Shown here: positions 7,520 through 15,627 of the stretch, piece by piece
Numbering within the stretch: position 1 is the stretch's first letter
How the letters are laid out: every line of letters begins with the position of its first letter
Assembly (NCBI GenBank): GCA_027587225.1
Contig: JAPDDQ010000037.1
Coordinates: 17,834 to 81,833 of the forward strand
Source of the DNA: Solirubrobacter taibaiensis
GTDB lineage: Bacteria; Actinomycetota; Thermoleophilia; Solirubrobacterales; Solirubrobacteraceae
Length of the DNA stretch: 64,000 bases
Reading direction: 5' to 3'
Program-made: the position numbers and the translations under genes
Notes under the pieces: generated by a model
Told to the model about the DNA's origin: nothing
The model's database searches: none
What the model saw: only the letters and a program-made list of their open reading frames with translations

Positions 7520-7568
7520 GTCGGTGTGTTAGGGTCCGTTTCCGTCCACCCAGGTCGGAATTGGACCC

Positions 7569-8771
7569 ATGTCATTGTCTCGTCTCGTTCTCGCTCTTGC
7601 GGTCGCGCTGCTCGCGGTCGTTCCCAGCGCCCACGCCACGCCCGCGCCTTCGCGCGCCACGCTCGAGCTCTCCGCCGCGGGGAAACGCGCGCTCAAGCCG
7701 CTCACGCTCTCGTCCGGGACCTTCACGGTCGGCAAGGCCACCGTGGCCTCGTCGGCACAGCTCGAGCTCGTCGGGTCGGTCCGCTTCAAGTCCGGTCGCC
7801 GGAGCGTCAGCGCCACCTCGCTCACGCTCACCGTCGGGCGCACCTCGTCGTACGTCTCCGCGCGGCTGAGCCGGAAGACCGTCCGCCTGTTCACGGTCAC
7901 GCCGACCCGCCCGGCCCAGCTGGATCCGGCACTCAGCACCGTGACGCTCACCCGTGCGCGGATCGCGCTGACCACGCCGGCGGCCACGGCACTGCGCAGC
8001 GCCTTGAAGCTCAAGCGGACGCCGTCGACCAGGTCGCTCGGCGCGCTCAGCGTCGCGTACAAGCCCCCAGGCCACGAGCTCATCTCGCCGCCCGCGCCCG
8101 CGCCCACCCCCACCACCCCCGCCGCGACCGCCACGCCGGCGCCGACCGCGCCCCCCACCCCTGACACCGGGACTTCGATCGACGTGCCCGCCGGGTCCTG
8201 CGACCCGGCTCGGCTGTCCGCGACGCCCGCGGGCAGCGTCGACTGGTTCGGCTGCGACCTCCCCGGCACCCGTGACCTGCGCAGCTGGACGAAGTACGTC
8301 CTCACGCCGGCAGCCGGGTGCCCCTCGTCGGATTCCGGCACGATCGTCGCCTCCGATGGCGCCTCGCGCCTGATCGCGAACTCGGCCTACGACCACCGGC
8401 TGCAGGTCACGCAGATCCTCCCTGACCTCGACGGCAGCGTGACGCTCTACCTGTCGGGCACGATCACGTACTCGATGCCCGCCCACGGCATCGACGAGCA
8501 GATCACGAACCTGGAGATCGACATCGACCCGGGCGGGCTCACCGGCACCATCCGCGCCGACGGCCGCAGCGCCGCGCGCAATGGTGTCCTCTGCGTCTCC
8601 TCACCCGAGCAGTACGCGGACGAGACCGTGATGAACCTGGAGCTGTCGACGACGGGCAACATCGTTCGGGCGCGCGCCACCGTCGCGGACCCGATCGGCC
8701 GGCTCGGCGGCGGCGAGTACCCGGCTGGACAGCCGTGGGGCACGTTCACTTTCGTGGATCCCACGCGATGA
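7569..8771 (+). CDS. Secreted HtaA-like heme-binding protein 1
   Basis: A 400-residue exported protein (signal peptide ending near SAHA) in three parts: an N-terminal beta-rich domain with repeated T-L-S/K-L motifs, a Pro/Thr-rich linker around residues 178-207, and a C-terminal HtaA-like domain. In that domain the core SMPAHGIDEQITNLEIDI carries the His of the HtaA H-x-x-(L/I)D pattern, and an upstream SWTKYV supplies a candidate Tyr ligand. HtaA proteins bind hemin at the cell surface and pass it to HmuT. No sortase motif or C-terminal membrane anchor is seen. Four-nt overlap with the next gene. Confidence 0.75.
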   Translation: MSLSRLVLALAVALLAVVPSAHATPAPSRATLELSAAGKRALKPLTLSSGTFTVGKATVASSAQLELVGSVRFKSGRRSVSATSLTLTVGRTSSYVSARLSRKTVRLFTVTPTRPAQLDPALSTVTLTRARIALTTPAATALRSALKLKRTPSTRSLGALSVAYKPPGHELISPPAPAPTPTTPAATATPAPTAPPTPDTGTSIDVPAGSCDPARLSATPAGSVDWFGCDLPGTRDLRSWTKYVLTPAAGCPSSDSGTIVASDGASRLIANSAYDHRLQVTQILPDLDGSVTLYLSGTITYSMPAHGIDEQITNLEIDIDPGGLTGTIRADGRSAARNGVLCVSSPEQYADETVMNLELSTTGNIVRARATVADPIGRLGGGEYPAGQPWGTFTFVDPTR

Positions 8772-9901
8772 GACGCGGCGCCGCGGTCGTGCTCGCGCTT
8801 GTCGCCGGCTCGCTCGCCCCGTCCACCGCGTCGGCCGCCGACGCGCTCACGATCACCGTGACCGCGAAGGCGGACAAGGCGCTGCGGGCCGAGGGCGTGA
8901 CCGTACGCACGAGCGGGAACGCGGCGCGCAGTGGCCGCAAGGTCACGCTCCCGCTCAGCGCCGCGAATACGACGGCGCTCGCGACCAAGGGCGCGCTGCG
9001 CCTGCGGGCCGGCAAGCGCAGCGTGACGCTCGGCGCCCCGCGGCTCGAGCTCGGCGCGCGCCCGCGCGTGACCGCGCTGCTCGGCGGCCGGCGCGCCACC
9101 GTGTTCATGCTCGCCGTCGCCCCGCTCACGAGCGCGACCGGCGTCAAGCTCGAGGCCACCGGCGCGAGCCTTGCCTCCAGCGCCACCAGGACATTGCAGC
9201 GGCGGCTGAAGGCCAAGCTCCCACGCGGGACGTTCGCGACCGTCGCCGCCACCGGGACGTTCGCCGCACCGCCGCAAGCGCCGTCCGGGCCGTGCACGCT
9301 CAGCACCGCGGGCGGTACGCCGCCGGCCCCCGGGTCCGGCGAGCCGCCGGTCAAGGCCCGTCCGGCGGGCGCGCGCACCATTCTCGGCGCGACGCTCACC
9401 TGGCGCGTGCGCGAGTCGTTCATCCGCTACATCGCCGGCGGCGAGGGCACCACACCTTCGCGTTCAGCTACCGGTGCGGCACCCGAAGCGCTCGAGGGCG
9501 CCCCGCCGCTGGTGTACGCCTACAGCTTCCCGTTCGCCGAAGGCTGGTGTGACCCGGCCACCGGCGCCGCGCGGGTCGCGTTCACCGGCACGGTCGCGTT
9601 CCGCTATGCCGCCCACGGCATCGACCTGGTGGTCAACGACCCCGAGGTCGAGCTCGACGGGCCGAGCTCACGCGTGATCTTCCGCATGACCGGGTCCGGC
9701 GACACCGCCGGAGGCAACAAGCGGCAGGTCGTCGAGACGCTCGACGTCGCGAAGGCCACGACCACCGGGGGCGGCAACGCCTTCGCCTACGAGCGGATCC
9801 CGGGCGCCGTGCCGCCGGGCGCCGCCAGCTCCGTCTTTGCCGGCTACTACCTGCCGGGCGACCCGTTCGGGTCGGTTTCCCTCTCCTACACGACCGATTG
9901 A
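8768..9901 (+). CDS. Secreted HtaA-domain heme-binding protein 2
   Basis: A 377-residue exported protein starting at ATG 8768, overlapping the preceding stop as ATGA; signal peptide VLALVAGSLAPSTASA. The N-terminal half repeats the beta-rich domain of the previous protein. The C-terminal half is the clearest HtaA domain here: LTWRVRESFIRYIAGG (Trp and Tyr expected near the heme), then GTVAFRYAAHGIDLVVNDPE with the conserved His. The two adjacent proteins look like diverged tandem duplicates, with the same order of N-domain, linker and HtaA domain. Role: surface heme capture for the divergent HmuTUV importer. Confidence 0.8.
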   Translation: MRRGAAVVLALVAGSLAPSTASAADALTITVTAKADKALRAEGVTVRTSGNAARSGRKVTLPLSAANTTALATKGALRLRAGKRSVTLGAPRLELGARPRVTALLGGRRATVFMLAVAPLTSATGVKLEATGASLASSATRTLQRRLKAKLPRGTFATVAATGTFAAPPQAPSGPCTLSTAGGTPPAPGSGEPPVKARPAGARTILGATLTWRVRESFIRYIAGGEGTTPSRSATGAAPEALEGAPPLVYAYSFPFAEGWCDPATGAARVAFTGTVAFRYAAHGIDLVVNDPEVELDGPSSRVIFRMTGSGDTAGGNKRQVVETLDVAKATTTGGGNAFAYERIPGAVPPGAASSVFAGYYLPGDPFGSVSLSYTTD

Positions 9902-9927
9902 TCCCTGAAAGGACTCACGGACAACCC

Positions 9928-10938
9928 ATGCGCAAGCTCATCCTGACGCTCGGCGCGACCGCGCTCCTGGCGGTTCCCGCCACCGCGTCGGCCGCCGACT
10001 ACACGGTCACCGGCGGCCGGCTGGACTGGACGATGGCCAACCAGTTCGAGAGCACGTCGGACAACTCCCGCACGTGGTTGGGCTACGCGATCCGGGCGGG
10101 CGGCCAGGGTGTGCCGAACGGTCGTATCGAGTCGACCGCCCCGGCGACGCTGACGAACCCCGTCGGCACGATCATCCCCGGCCTCAACGCCGCGGCCACG
10201 CCTGCTCCCGTGAAGGGCCTCAACGAGCGCTACAAGCTCAGCTACCCCGCCAACGCGACGGGCAGCACGCTCAGCACCACGAGCGCCGGCAAGCTCTCGG
10301 CCACCGTCGAGCTGGCCGGTGGGTTCACGTTCGCGATCCACGAGGCGAGCGGCTTCAAGCCGGGCACGATCGTCGATCCGGTCGTCACCATCGACGGCGC
10401 GACGGGCACGCTCCGCGGCAGCGGCACCAAGATCGGGCCCGCGGTCACGGCCTACGACCGCGCGGACGTGCAGTTCAACCTCGACCTGAGCGACGCGGTC
10501 GTCACGCGACGCCCCGACGGCTCGCACGCGATCACGAACATCGTCCCGATCAACACCGCCGCGTCCGTGCTCTCGGGCTTCCCGCCCCCCGCGCGCCTGT
10601 ACGGCACGATGGCGCTGACGATCGCCGCCGACGAGGTCATCGCCGCCACGCCGCTCCCGGCCGGCACCCCCGGCCCGGCGGGTCCCGCCGGCCCGGCCGG
10701 CAAGGACGCGACGTTCAAGGTCATCCGTCTCGCCAAGGCCGCCTTCGCGACCAAGGCCGAGGTGCACGTGCGCCTGATCGATCGCGCGACGAAGAAGGTC
10801 ATCGCCCGCGGCACCGTCGAGAAGAAGACGCTGCGTCTGAGCGTGCCGTCCGGCACGACGCTCAAGGGCACCTACACGCTGCAGCGGACCGCCAAGAAGG
10901 CCTCCGGCAAGCTGCAGACGACCATCTCGATCAAGTAG
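9928..10938 (+). CDS. Secreted HtaA-like protein 3 with collagen-like segment
   Basis: A 336-residue exported protein from ATG 9928, with GAAAGGA about 15 nt before it; signal peptide TLGATALLAVPATASA. An HtaA-like domain starts directly after cleavage (GGRLDWTMANQFES), with GGFTFAIHEASGF and a D-P-V-V-T-I-D strand later, so the order differs from the other two. It then has a short collagen-like run GTPGPAGPAGPAGKDA near residue 255 and a C-terminal beta domain rich in Lys and Thr. It lacks a membrane anchor. It probably belongs to the same heme-capture operon, and a hairpin terminator follows. Confidence 0.7.
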   Translation: MRKLILTLGATALLAVPATASAADYTVTGGRLDWTMANQFESTSDNSRTWLGYAIRAGGQGVPNGRIESTAPATLTNPVGTIIPGLNAAATPAPVKGLNERYKLSYPANATGSTLSTTSAGKLSATVELAGGFTFAIHEASGFKPGTIVDPVVTIDGATGTLRGSGTKIGPAVTAYDRADVQFNLDLSDAVVTRRPDGSHAITNIVPINTAASVLSGFPPPARLYGTMALTIAADEVIAATPLPAGTPGPAGPAGPAGKDATFKVIRLAKAAFATKAEVHVRLIDRATKKVIARGTVEKKTLRLSVPSGTTLKGTYTLQRTAKKASGKLQTTISIK

Positions 10939-10947
10939 CTCGAACTT

Positions 10948-10970
10948 AAAGGGGCCAGGCCCCCCTTTAT
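10948..10970 (+). terminator. Terminator after HtaA-like gene 3
   Basis: AAAGGGG, CCAGGCC loop region, CCCCTTT (10948-10968) forms a strong stem ending in T residues, 10 nt after the HtaA-like gene 3 stop. It can pair further inside the loop (GGCC/GGCC). It separates the HtaA genes from the HugZ-like gene. Confidence 0.7.
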
Positions 10971-10977
10971 CTAGTTG

Positions 10978-11012
10978 GCGACAGGTGTCTTGATCTTCGG
11001 GACACCTGTCGC
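10978..11012. promoter_or_regulatory. Perfect 12-bp inverted repeat before the HugZ-like gene
   Basis: GCGACAGGTGTC and GACACCTGTCGC flank an 11-nt spacer. It lies 16 nt upstream of the likely GTG start at 11029 and has no T-tract, so it may be an operator or a leader hairpin rather than a terminator. It does not resemble the iron boxes nearby. Confidence 0.55.
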
Positions 11013-11028
11013 TAACGTCCGGACCGTC

Positions 11029-11844
11029 GTGACCGCCTTCCCCGTTGATCACATCGCTCCCGCCGAGGCGCTCGCCATCGCGGAGCCGCTCGAGCCCGTC
11101 GCTCCCACCACCACACGCACCCCGGCCGAGGAAGCGCGCACGCTCGTCGCCCAGGGCAAGATGGCCGCGCTGGCCACCAGCAGCGAGGACGGCACGCCGT
11201 GGGCGTCCGCTGTGCTCTACGCCGCGCTGGCCGACGGGACGCCGATCCTGTGCCTGTCGACGCTGGCCGAGCACGGTCGCAACCTCACGCGTGAACCGCG
11301 TGCCTCGCTGATGATCGGCGAGGCCGACCCGCAGGGCGATCCGCTCGACAGCGGCCGCGTCACGCTCGCCGGCCGCGCCGAGGCGCTCGAGGGCGAAGCG
11401 CGCGAAGCCGCCGTCGCCGCGTACAAGCAGGCGTCCCCCGCTTCTGGGCTGTACGGTGGCTTCGGCGACTTCACCTACTACGCGCTGCGCGTGGACCGCG
11501 TGCGCTGGGTGGGCGGATACGGCCGCATGGACTCCACGGACGCCGACACCTACCACGCTGCCGAGCCCGATCCCGTGGCCTCCGGCGCCGCGTACGCGAT
11601 CAAGCACCTCAACGAGGACCACGCGCACAACCTGCTGGACATGGCGCGTGCCCTCGGCGGTCACCCGGACGCCACCGAGGCCACGTGCGTGCGTATCGAC
11701 CGTTACGGCCTGGACCTCAACGTCCAGACGCCGCGCGGCTTCACCAGCACCCGGATCGCGTTCGCGGAGCCCGCGAACAAGCCGGGTGACCTGCGGGGCG
11801 CGACGGTCGAGTTGGCCCGCCGCGCCCGCGGTGACGTGGCCTAG
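11029..11844 (+). CDS. HugZ-type heme utilisation protein (FMN-binding split barrel + DUF2470)
   Basis: About 271 residues from GTG 11029; a TTG at 10975 is in frame but would read through a strong inverted repeat, so it is less likely. Residues near 30-170 form a pyridoxamine-phosphate-oxidase-like split barrel (KMAALATSSEDGTPWASAVL, then REPRASLMIGE). The C-terminal part from about residue 185 is a DUF2470 domain (AIKHLNEDHAHNLLDMARAL). This two-domain order is that of HugZ/HutZ proteins, which bind heme and degrade it or assist iron release. Its place beside hmuTUV and the HtaA-like genes supports a role in using imported heme. Confidence 0.82.
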   Translation: MTAFPVDHIAPAEALAIAEPLEPVAPTTTRTPAEEARTLVAQGKMAALATSSEDGTPWASAVLYAALADGTPILCLSTLAEHGRNLTREPRASLMIGEADPQGDPLDSGRVTLAGRAEALEGEAREAAVAAYKQASPASGLYGGFGDFTYYALRVDRVRWVGGYGRMDSTDADTYHAAEPDPVASGAAYAIKHLNEDHAHNLLDMARALGGHPDATEATCVRIDRYGLDLNVQTPRGFTSTRIAFAEPANKPGDLRGATVELARRARGDVA

Positions 11845-11885
11845 CCGCGCCTGTCGCGCCCCTCGACCGCCTAGCATTTGGCCGG

Positions 11886-12470
11886 ATGCCGCAGATCGAC
11901 GCGCCAACCGTCGCCGAGCACCGCGCGCAGCAGCGTGAGGCGTTGCTCGACGCCGCGGAGCAGATCCTGCTGCAGGAAGGCCACGCGGCGCTCACGTTCG
12001 GGCGGCTCGGAGAGCGGACCGCGCTGGCGCGCAACTCGATCTACCGCTACTTCGGCTCCCGCGACGACCTGATCGCGGCGCTGTGCGAGCGCGACATGCC
12101 GCGCTGGCTGGAGGACCTGTCCGCCGCGATGGACGCCGCGCCCGACGCGGACGCGCGCATCGAGGCGTACGTCGCGACCCAGCTGCGGCTCATCGTGGCC
12201 GGCGCCCACCGGCTCGCCCAGCTGCTCGGCGACGCGCCGCTCGGCCCCGCCGTGCGCGCCCGCATCAACGCGCTGGCGTACCGCCCCGCGGCGCTGCTCG
12301 TGGACGAGCTCAAGCTCAAGGGCGACCCGGACGCCGAACTGGCGGCCCAACTCGTCCAGGGCGTGGTCAACGCGGGCGTCCGGCTCCTGCACTCGCGGTC
12401 GATCCACGAGGTCGAGCCGCTCACGGTCTCCCTCGCCCAGACGCTCGTCCGTTCCCGCGCCGCCGCCTGA
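11886..12470 (+). CDS. TetR-family regulator
   Basis: A 194-residue regulator with an N-terminal TetR helix-turn-helix at about residues 14-60 (EALLDAAEQILLQEGHAALT, then ALARNSIYRYFGSRDDLIAA). The rest is an all-helical ligand domain of unknown specificity. It heads a run of five tightly coupled genes: its TGA overlaps the ATG of the next small ORF by one base. It may therefore regulate the membrane protein/phosphodiesterase/cupin run behind it, possibly including itself. No clear palindrome is seen in the 41-nt gap upstream. Confidence 0.88.
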   Translation: MPQIDAPTVAEHRAQQREALLDAAEQILLQEGHAALTFGRLGERTALARNSIYRYFGSRDDLIAALCERDMPRWLEDLSAAMDAAPDADARIEAYVATQLRLIVAGAHRLAQLLGDAPLGPAVRARINALAYRPAALLVDELKLKGDPDAELAAQLVQGVVNAGVRLLHSRSIHEVEPLTVSLAQTLVRSRAAA

Positions 12471-12589
12471 TGATCGACCGTGGGCTGGTTGCGCTGTGCG
12501 CGGCGATCGCCGTCGCCGGCGTGGTGGTCGGGATGTCTGGCTCGCCGGAGCTCGAGTTCTTCCCGTCCGCGTCGGGCGAGGCAGCTTGA
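12470..12589 (+). CDS. Small single-pass membrane protein (39 aa)
   Basis: ATG 12470 overlaps the TetR stop (TGATG), a classic translational-coupling arrangement. The 39-residue product has one hydrophobic helix, LVALCAAIAVAGVVVGM, and a short acidic tail. Its stop TGA overlaps a TTG start of the next gene. No family is recognised and it may be only a coupling leader, but the frame is neatly bounded on both sides by coupled genes. Confidence 0.45.
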   Translation: MIDRGLVALCAAIAVAGVVVGMSGSPELEFFPSASGEAA

Positions 12590-13059
12590 AGGTCCAGATC
12601 GCCAAGACCGCGGACGGGGAGCCGGCGTTTCTGTTCCCCGCCTCGAGCCGTCAGCTCGTCATCGGCATGTTCGCGGCCGCGCTCTTAACGGGCGGGGGCA
12701 TCGTCATGGGGATCAACGGCGACACCTTCGGCTTCGTCCTGGCCGCCGTCTGCGTGGCGCTCATCCTGGGCGCGTCGAGGCGGTTGAACGCCGTCGACGG
12801 ACTCGCGCTCACGCCGACGCGGATCATCGCCGTGCGCGAGGTGACGGTGCGGTGGGAGGACGTCGCGAGCGCTCGCGTGTCGCGGTCCGCCGGTGCCCGA
12901 TGCGTCCAGCTCGCCATTCCGGACCGCATGGACCCGCACGTCGCGCACACGAACGCGAAGGCCATCGCGGCCGCGATCGACCGCTACATCCGGGAACCGG
13001 AGCGGCGTGCCCGGATCGGCACGCAGGACGAGCTCGAGCGGCTGATGGGCGAGCTGTGA
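12586..13059 (+). CDS. Small membrane protein with PH-like C-terminal domain
   Basis: A 157-residue protein most simply started at TTG 12586, overlapping the previous stop as TTGA. Two adjacent membrane segments (QLVIGMFAAALLTGGGIVMG and FGFVLAAVCVALILGA) are followed by a domain with LALTPTRIIAVREVTVRWED, the strand pattern of bacterial PH-like (YdbS/YokE-type) domains. That places the C-terminal domain in the cytoplasm. Its stop overlaps the GTG of the phosphodiesterase gene (GTGA). Function unknown; the N-terminus before 12586 is open in frame, so the start is not certain. Confidence 0.6.
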   Translation: MKVQIAKTADGEPAFLFPASSRQLVIGMFAAALLTGGGIVMGINGDTFGFVLAAVCVALILGASRRLNAVDGLALTPTRIIAVREVTVRWEDVASARVSRSAGARCVQLAIPDRMDPHVAHTNAKAIAAAIDRYIREPERRARIGTQDELERLMGEL

Positions 13060-14045
13060 CCGGCTTCGCCGACCTCCCCCGACGGATCAGCGGGTTGGCC
13101 GCCGAGCACGAGCGGCTCGGCGTCGTGCTGCTCGACGCGTTCGGGTGGGCGTTCGTGCAGCGCCACGCCGACCATCCGTTCCTCAGGCGGCTCCAGATCG
13201 AGCCGGTGGCTTCGCAGTTCCCGTCGACGACCACGGCGCACATGACGACGCTCTACAGCGGGTTGCCGGTGACCGAGCACGGCCTGTACGAGTGGCGCTG
13301 CTACGAGCCGCTGGTGGGAGACGTGATCCGGCCGCTGCGGTTCGCGCTCGCGGACAGCGACGACCCGCTGCCGATCACGCCGCAGCAGCTGTTCCCGTGG
13401 CCGAGCACCGTTGCGGGCGCGACGGCACTGCAGCCCGCGGCGATCGCGGACACGCCGTACGGCTCGGCGGCGCTCGCGGGCGCGACGATCCTGCCCTTCG
13501 AGACGATCGAGGCCGGCGTGGCGCTGCTCGACCGCCCCGGGCTGACGTACCTGTACTGGGACGCGATCGACGCCACCGGCCATCGCCACGGTCCGTCGAG
13601 CGAGGCGTTCGTGGCCGCTTCGCTGCGGGCGCTGGACGCGCTGGCGAGTGTGCACACGCCGCTGCTCGTGACCGCCGACCACGGCCAGATCGACGTGGAC
13701 AAGACGGACCACCTCGACCTGTTCTGGTCGGAGCTGCCGCGCCACCTCACGCGCCCGCCCGCGGGCTCGGCGCGTGACCTGTTCCTGCACGTGGACGATC
13801 CCGACCTCGTCATCGACGAGCTCTCCGCGCGGCTCGAGCATCGCGCGCAGGTGGTCCGCGCCGACACGCTCTTCGACCACATCGGCCCGCGCCTGCGCGA
13901 GCGGCTCGCCGACGTGTGCGTGCTCCCGGCGCCGGGTCGGATGGTCGGCCTGACCTCGGTCCCGAGCCCGGAAAGTCGCTTCAAGGGCCACCACGGCGGC
14001 CTCACACCGGAGGAAGCGGAGACCTGGATCGGCCTCCAGGCATGA
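13056..14045 (+). CDS. Type I phosphodiesterase / nucleotide pyrophosphatase family protein
   Basis: A 329-residue enzyme of the alkaline-phosphatase superfamily, beginning at GTG 13056 (GTGA overlap). Motifs: VVLLDAFGWAF for the first metal site, PSTTTAHMTTLYSGLPVTEH with the Thr nucleophile region and the G-L-P-x-x-x-H-G pattern, YLYWDAIDATGHRHGP, and LVTADHGQIDV for the second metal set. It should hydrolyse phosphodiesters or pyrophosphates; there is no signal peptide, so it is probably cytoplasmic. It is coupled to the small membrane protein before it and to a cupin gene after it. The natural substrate cannot be predicted. Confidence 0.8.
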   Translation: MTGFADLPRRISGLAAEHERLGVVLLDAFGWAFVQRHADHPFLRRLQIEPVASQFPSTTTAHMTTLYSGLPVTEHGLYEWRCYEPLVGDVIRPLRFALADSDDPLPITPQQLFPWPSTVAGATALQPAAIADTPYGSAALAGATILPFETIEAGVALLDRPGLTYLYWDAIDATGHRHGPSSEAFVAASLRALDALASVHTPLLVTADHGQIDVDKTDHLDLFWSELPRHLTRPPAGSARDLFLHVDDPDLVIDELSARLEHRAQVVRADTLFDHIGPRLRERLADVCVLPAPGRMVGLTSVPSPESRFKGHHGGLTPEEAETWIGLQA

Positions 14046-14464
14046 TGCAGGGCATGGAGACCGGCGTCAGCTACGCGAAGCTCGACCCCGACAGCGACGA
14101 GCGGTTCCTCTCGCTCCGGCGCGCGCTCGGGGTCACGACCTTCGGCGTCAACCAGATCATCTTGCGCCCCGGCCAGCGCGGGCGCATCCACAAGCACTTG
14201 CACCAGGAAGAGGTCTACCTCGTGCTCGCCGGCACGCTCACGCTCGGCGTGGAGGGCGAGGAGCGCGAGCTGACGCAGGGCGAGATCGTCCGCGTGGCGC
14301 CGGAGGTGCGGCGCCAGCTCGTCAACGCGAGCCAGGAGGACTGCCTACTGCTCGCGCTCGGGGGCGCCATCGAGCACGTCGGTCGTGACGGGGAGGCGTA
14401 TGAGTCGTGGGACGCCGAGGCCGGCGCCCCACCGCAGCAGGTGCCGCTACCCGGCGATCTCTGA
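14042..14464 (+). CDS. Cupin-domain protein
   Basis: A 140-residue single-domain cupin starting at ATG 14042 (or the adjacent ATG 14045), overlapping the phosphodiesterase stop. The two cupin motifs are visible: G-x-R-G-R-I-HKHLHQEEVYLVLAG with two His and a Glu for metal binding, and LTQGEIVRVAPEVRRQLVN. It may be a small metalloenzyme or a sugar- or metabolite-binding protein. Its 3' end overlaps the convergent kbl gene by 18 nt. It closes the run that begins with the TetR gene. Confidence 0.85.
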   Translation: MMQGMETGVSYAKLDPDSDERFLSLRRALGVTTFGVNQIILRPGQRGRIHKHLHQEEVYLVLAGTLTLGVEGEERELTQGEIVRVAPEVRRQLVNASQEDCLLLALGGAIEHVGRDGEAYESWDAEAGAPPQQVPLPGDL

Positions 14465-15625
14465 GCGCACGTCGACGAAGGCCGCGATCGCGCGGTCGAT
14501 GTCGTCGAAGGAGTGCGCGGCCGACATCTGCGTGCGGATGCGGGCCTGCTCGCGCGGGACGACCGGGAACGAGAACGCGATCACGTAGACGCCGCGCTCG
14601 AGCATCGCCTCCGCGGTACGGCCCGCGAGCACCGCGTCGCCGAACATGACGGGCGCGATCGGGTGGTCGCCGGGCAGGACGTCGAACTCGAGCTCGGTCA
14701 TGCGGGACCGGAAGCGTTCCGTGTTGGCGCGCAGCTGCGCCCGCAACTCGCCGCCGCTCTCCAGCAGCTCCAAGGCCTTCAGCGAAGCGGCCACGATCGG
14801 CGGGGCCAGGGTGTTCGAGAACAGGTACGGGCGCGAGCGCTGGCGGAGCAGCGCGACGATCTCGCTGCGAGCGCTCGTGTAGCCGCCGGACGCGCCGCCC
14901 AGCGCCTTGCCGAGCGTGCCGGTGATGATGTCCACGCGGTCCATCACGCCCTTGAGCTCAGGCGTGCCGCGGCCGCCCTCGCCGACGAAGCCGACCGCGT
15001 GCGAGTCATCGACCATGACCATCGCGTCGTACTGTTCCGCGAGGTCGCAGATCTCGTCCAGCTTGGCCACGTAGCCGTCCATGGAGAAGACGCCGTCGGT
15101 GGCGATCAACCGCCGGCGGGCACCGGCCGAGGCCTTCAGGTGCGCCTCCAGCTCGTCCATGTCGGAGTTCGCGTAGCGGTAGCGCTGGGCCTTGCACAGC
15201 CGGATGCCGTCGATGATCGAGGCGTGGTTCAACGCGTCGGAGATCACCGCGTCCTCCGGCCCCAACAGCGTCTCGAACAGCCCGCCGTTGGCGTCGAAGC
15301 AGGAGCCGTAGAGGATCGTGTCCTCCTGGCCCAGGAAGCTCGAGATCTTCGCCTCGAGCTCCTTGTGGATCTCCTGCGTGCCGCAGATGAACCGCACGGA
15401 CGCCATCCCGAAGCCCCAGCGGTCCAGCGCCGTCTGCGCGGCCTCGATCAGCGCCGGATGGTCCGCGAGCCCGAGGTAGTTGTTCGCGCAGAAGTTCAGG
15501 ACCTCGCCGTCGCCGACCGCGACGGTGGCCTGCTGCGGGGACTTGATCACCCGCTCGGCCTTGAAGAGCCCCGCCGCGCGGATCTCGTCCAGCTCACCGG
15601 TCAGCTGCTCACGTACCGAGTACAC
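14447..15625 (-). CDS. kbl: Glycine C-acetyltransferase (2-amino-3-ketobutyrate CoA ligase)
   Basis: A 392-residue PLP enzyme of the alpha-oxoamine synthase family, the usual Kbl length, from GTG 15625 with GGAGGGA upstream. Signature regions include LNFCANNYLGLADHPALIEA, FGMASVRFICGTQEIHKELE, VMVDDSHAVGFVGEGGRG and the PLP lysine segment IITGTLGKALGGASGGY. It cleaves 2-amino-3-oxobutyrate with CoA to glycine and acetyl-CoA. It follows tdh by 2 nt, giving the complete two-step threonine-to-glycine route. The open frame runs on into tdh DNA in another phase, but that is not a fusion. Confidence 0.95.
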   Translation of the reverse strand: MYSVREQLTGELDEIRAAGLFKAERVIKSPQQATVAVGDGEVLNFCANNYLGLADHPALIEAAQTALDRWGFGMASVRFICGTQEIHKELEAKISSFLGQEDTILYGSCFDANGGLFETLLGPEDAVISDALNHASIIDGIRLCKAQRYRYANSDMDELEAHLKASAGARRRLIATDGVFSMDGYVAKLDEICDLAEQYDAMVMVDDSHAVGFVGEGGRGTPELKGVMDRVDIITGTLGKALGGASGGYTSARSEIVALLRQRSRPYLFSNTLAPPIVAASLKALELLESGGELRAQLRANTERFRSRMTELEFDVLPGDHPIAPVMFGDAVLAGRTAEAMLERGVYVIAFSFPVVPREQARIRTQMSAAHSFDDIDRAIAAFVDVRSEIAG

Positions 15626-15627
15626 GC

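Noticed and set aside
9886..11907. A 673-codon minus-strand frame across the HtaA-like gene 3, HugZ and TetR genes
   Set aside because: It spans two intergenic gaps and a terminator and is antisense to three recognisable genes; Arg/Gly/Ala-rich shadow.
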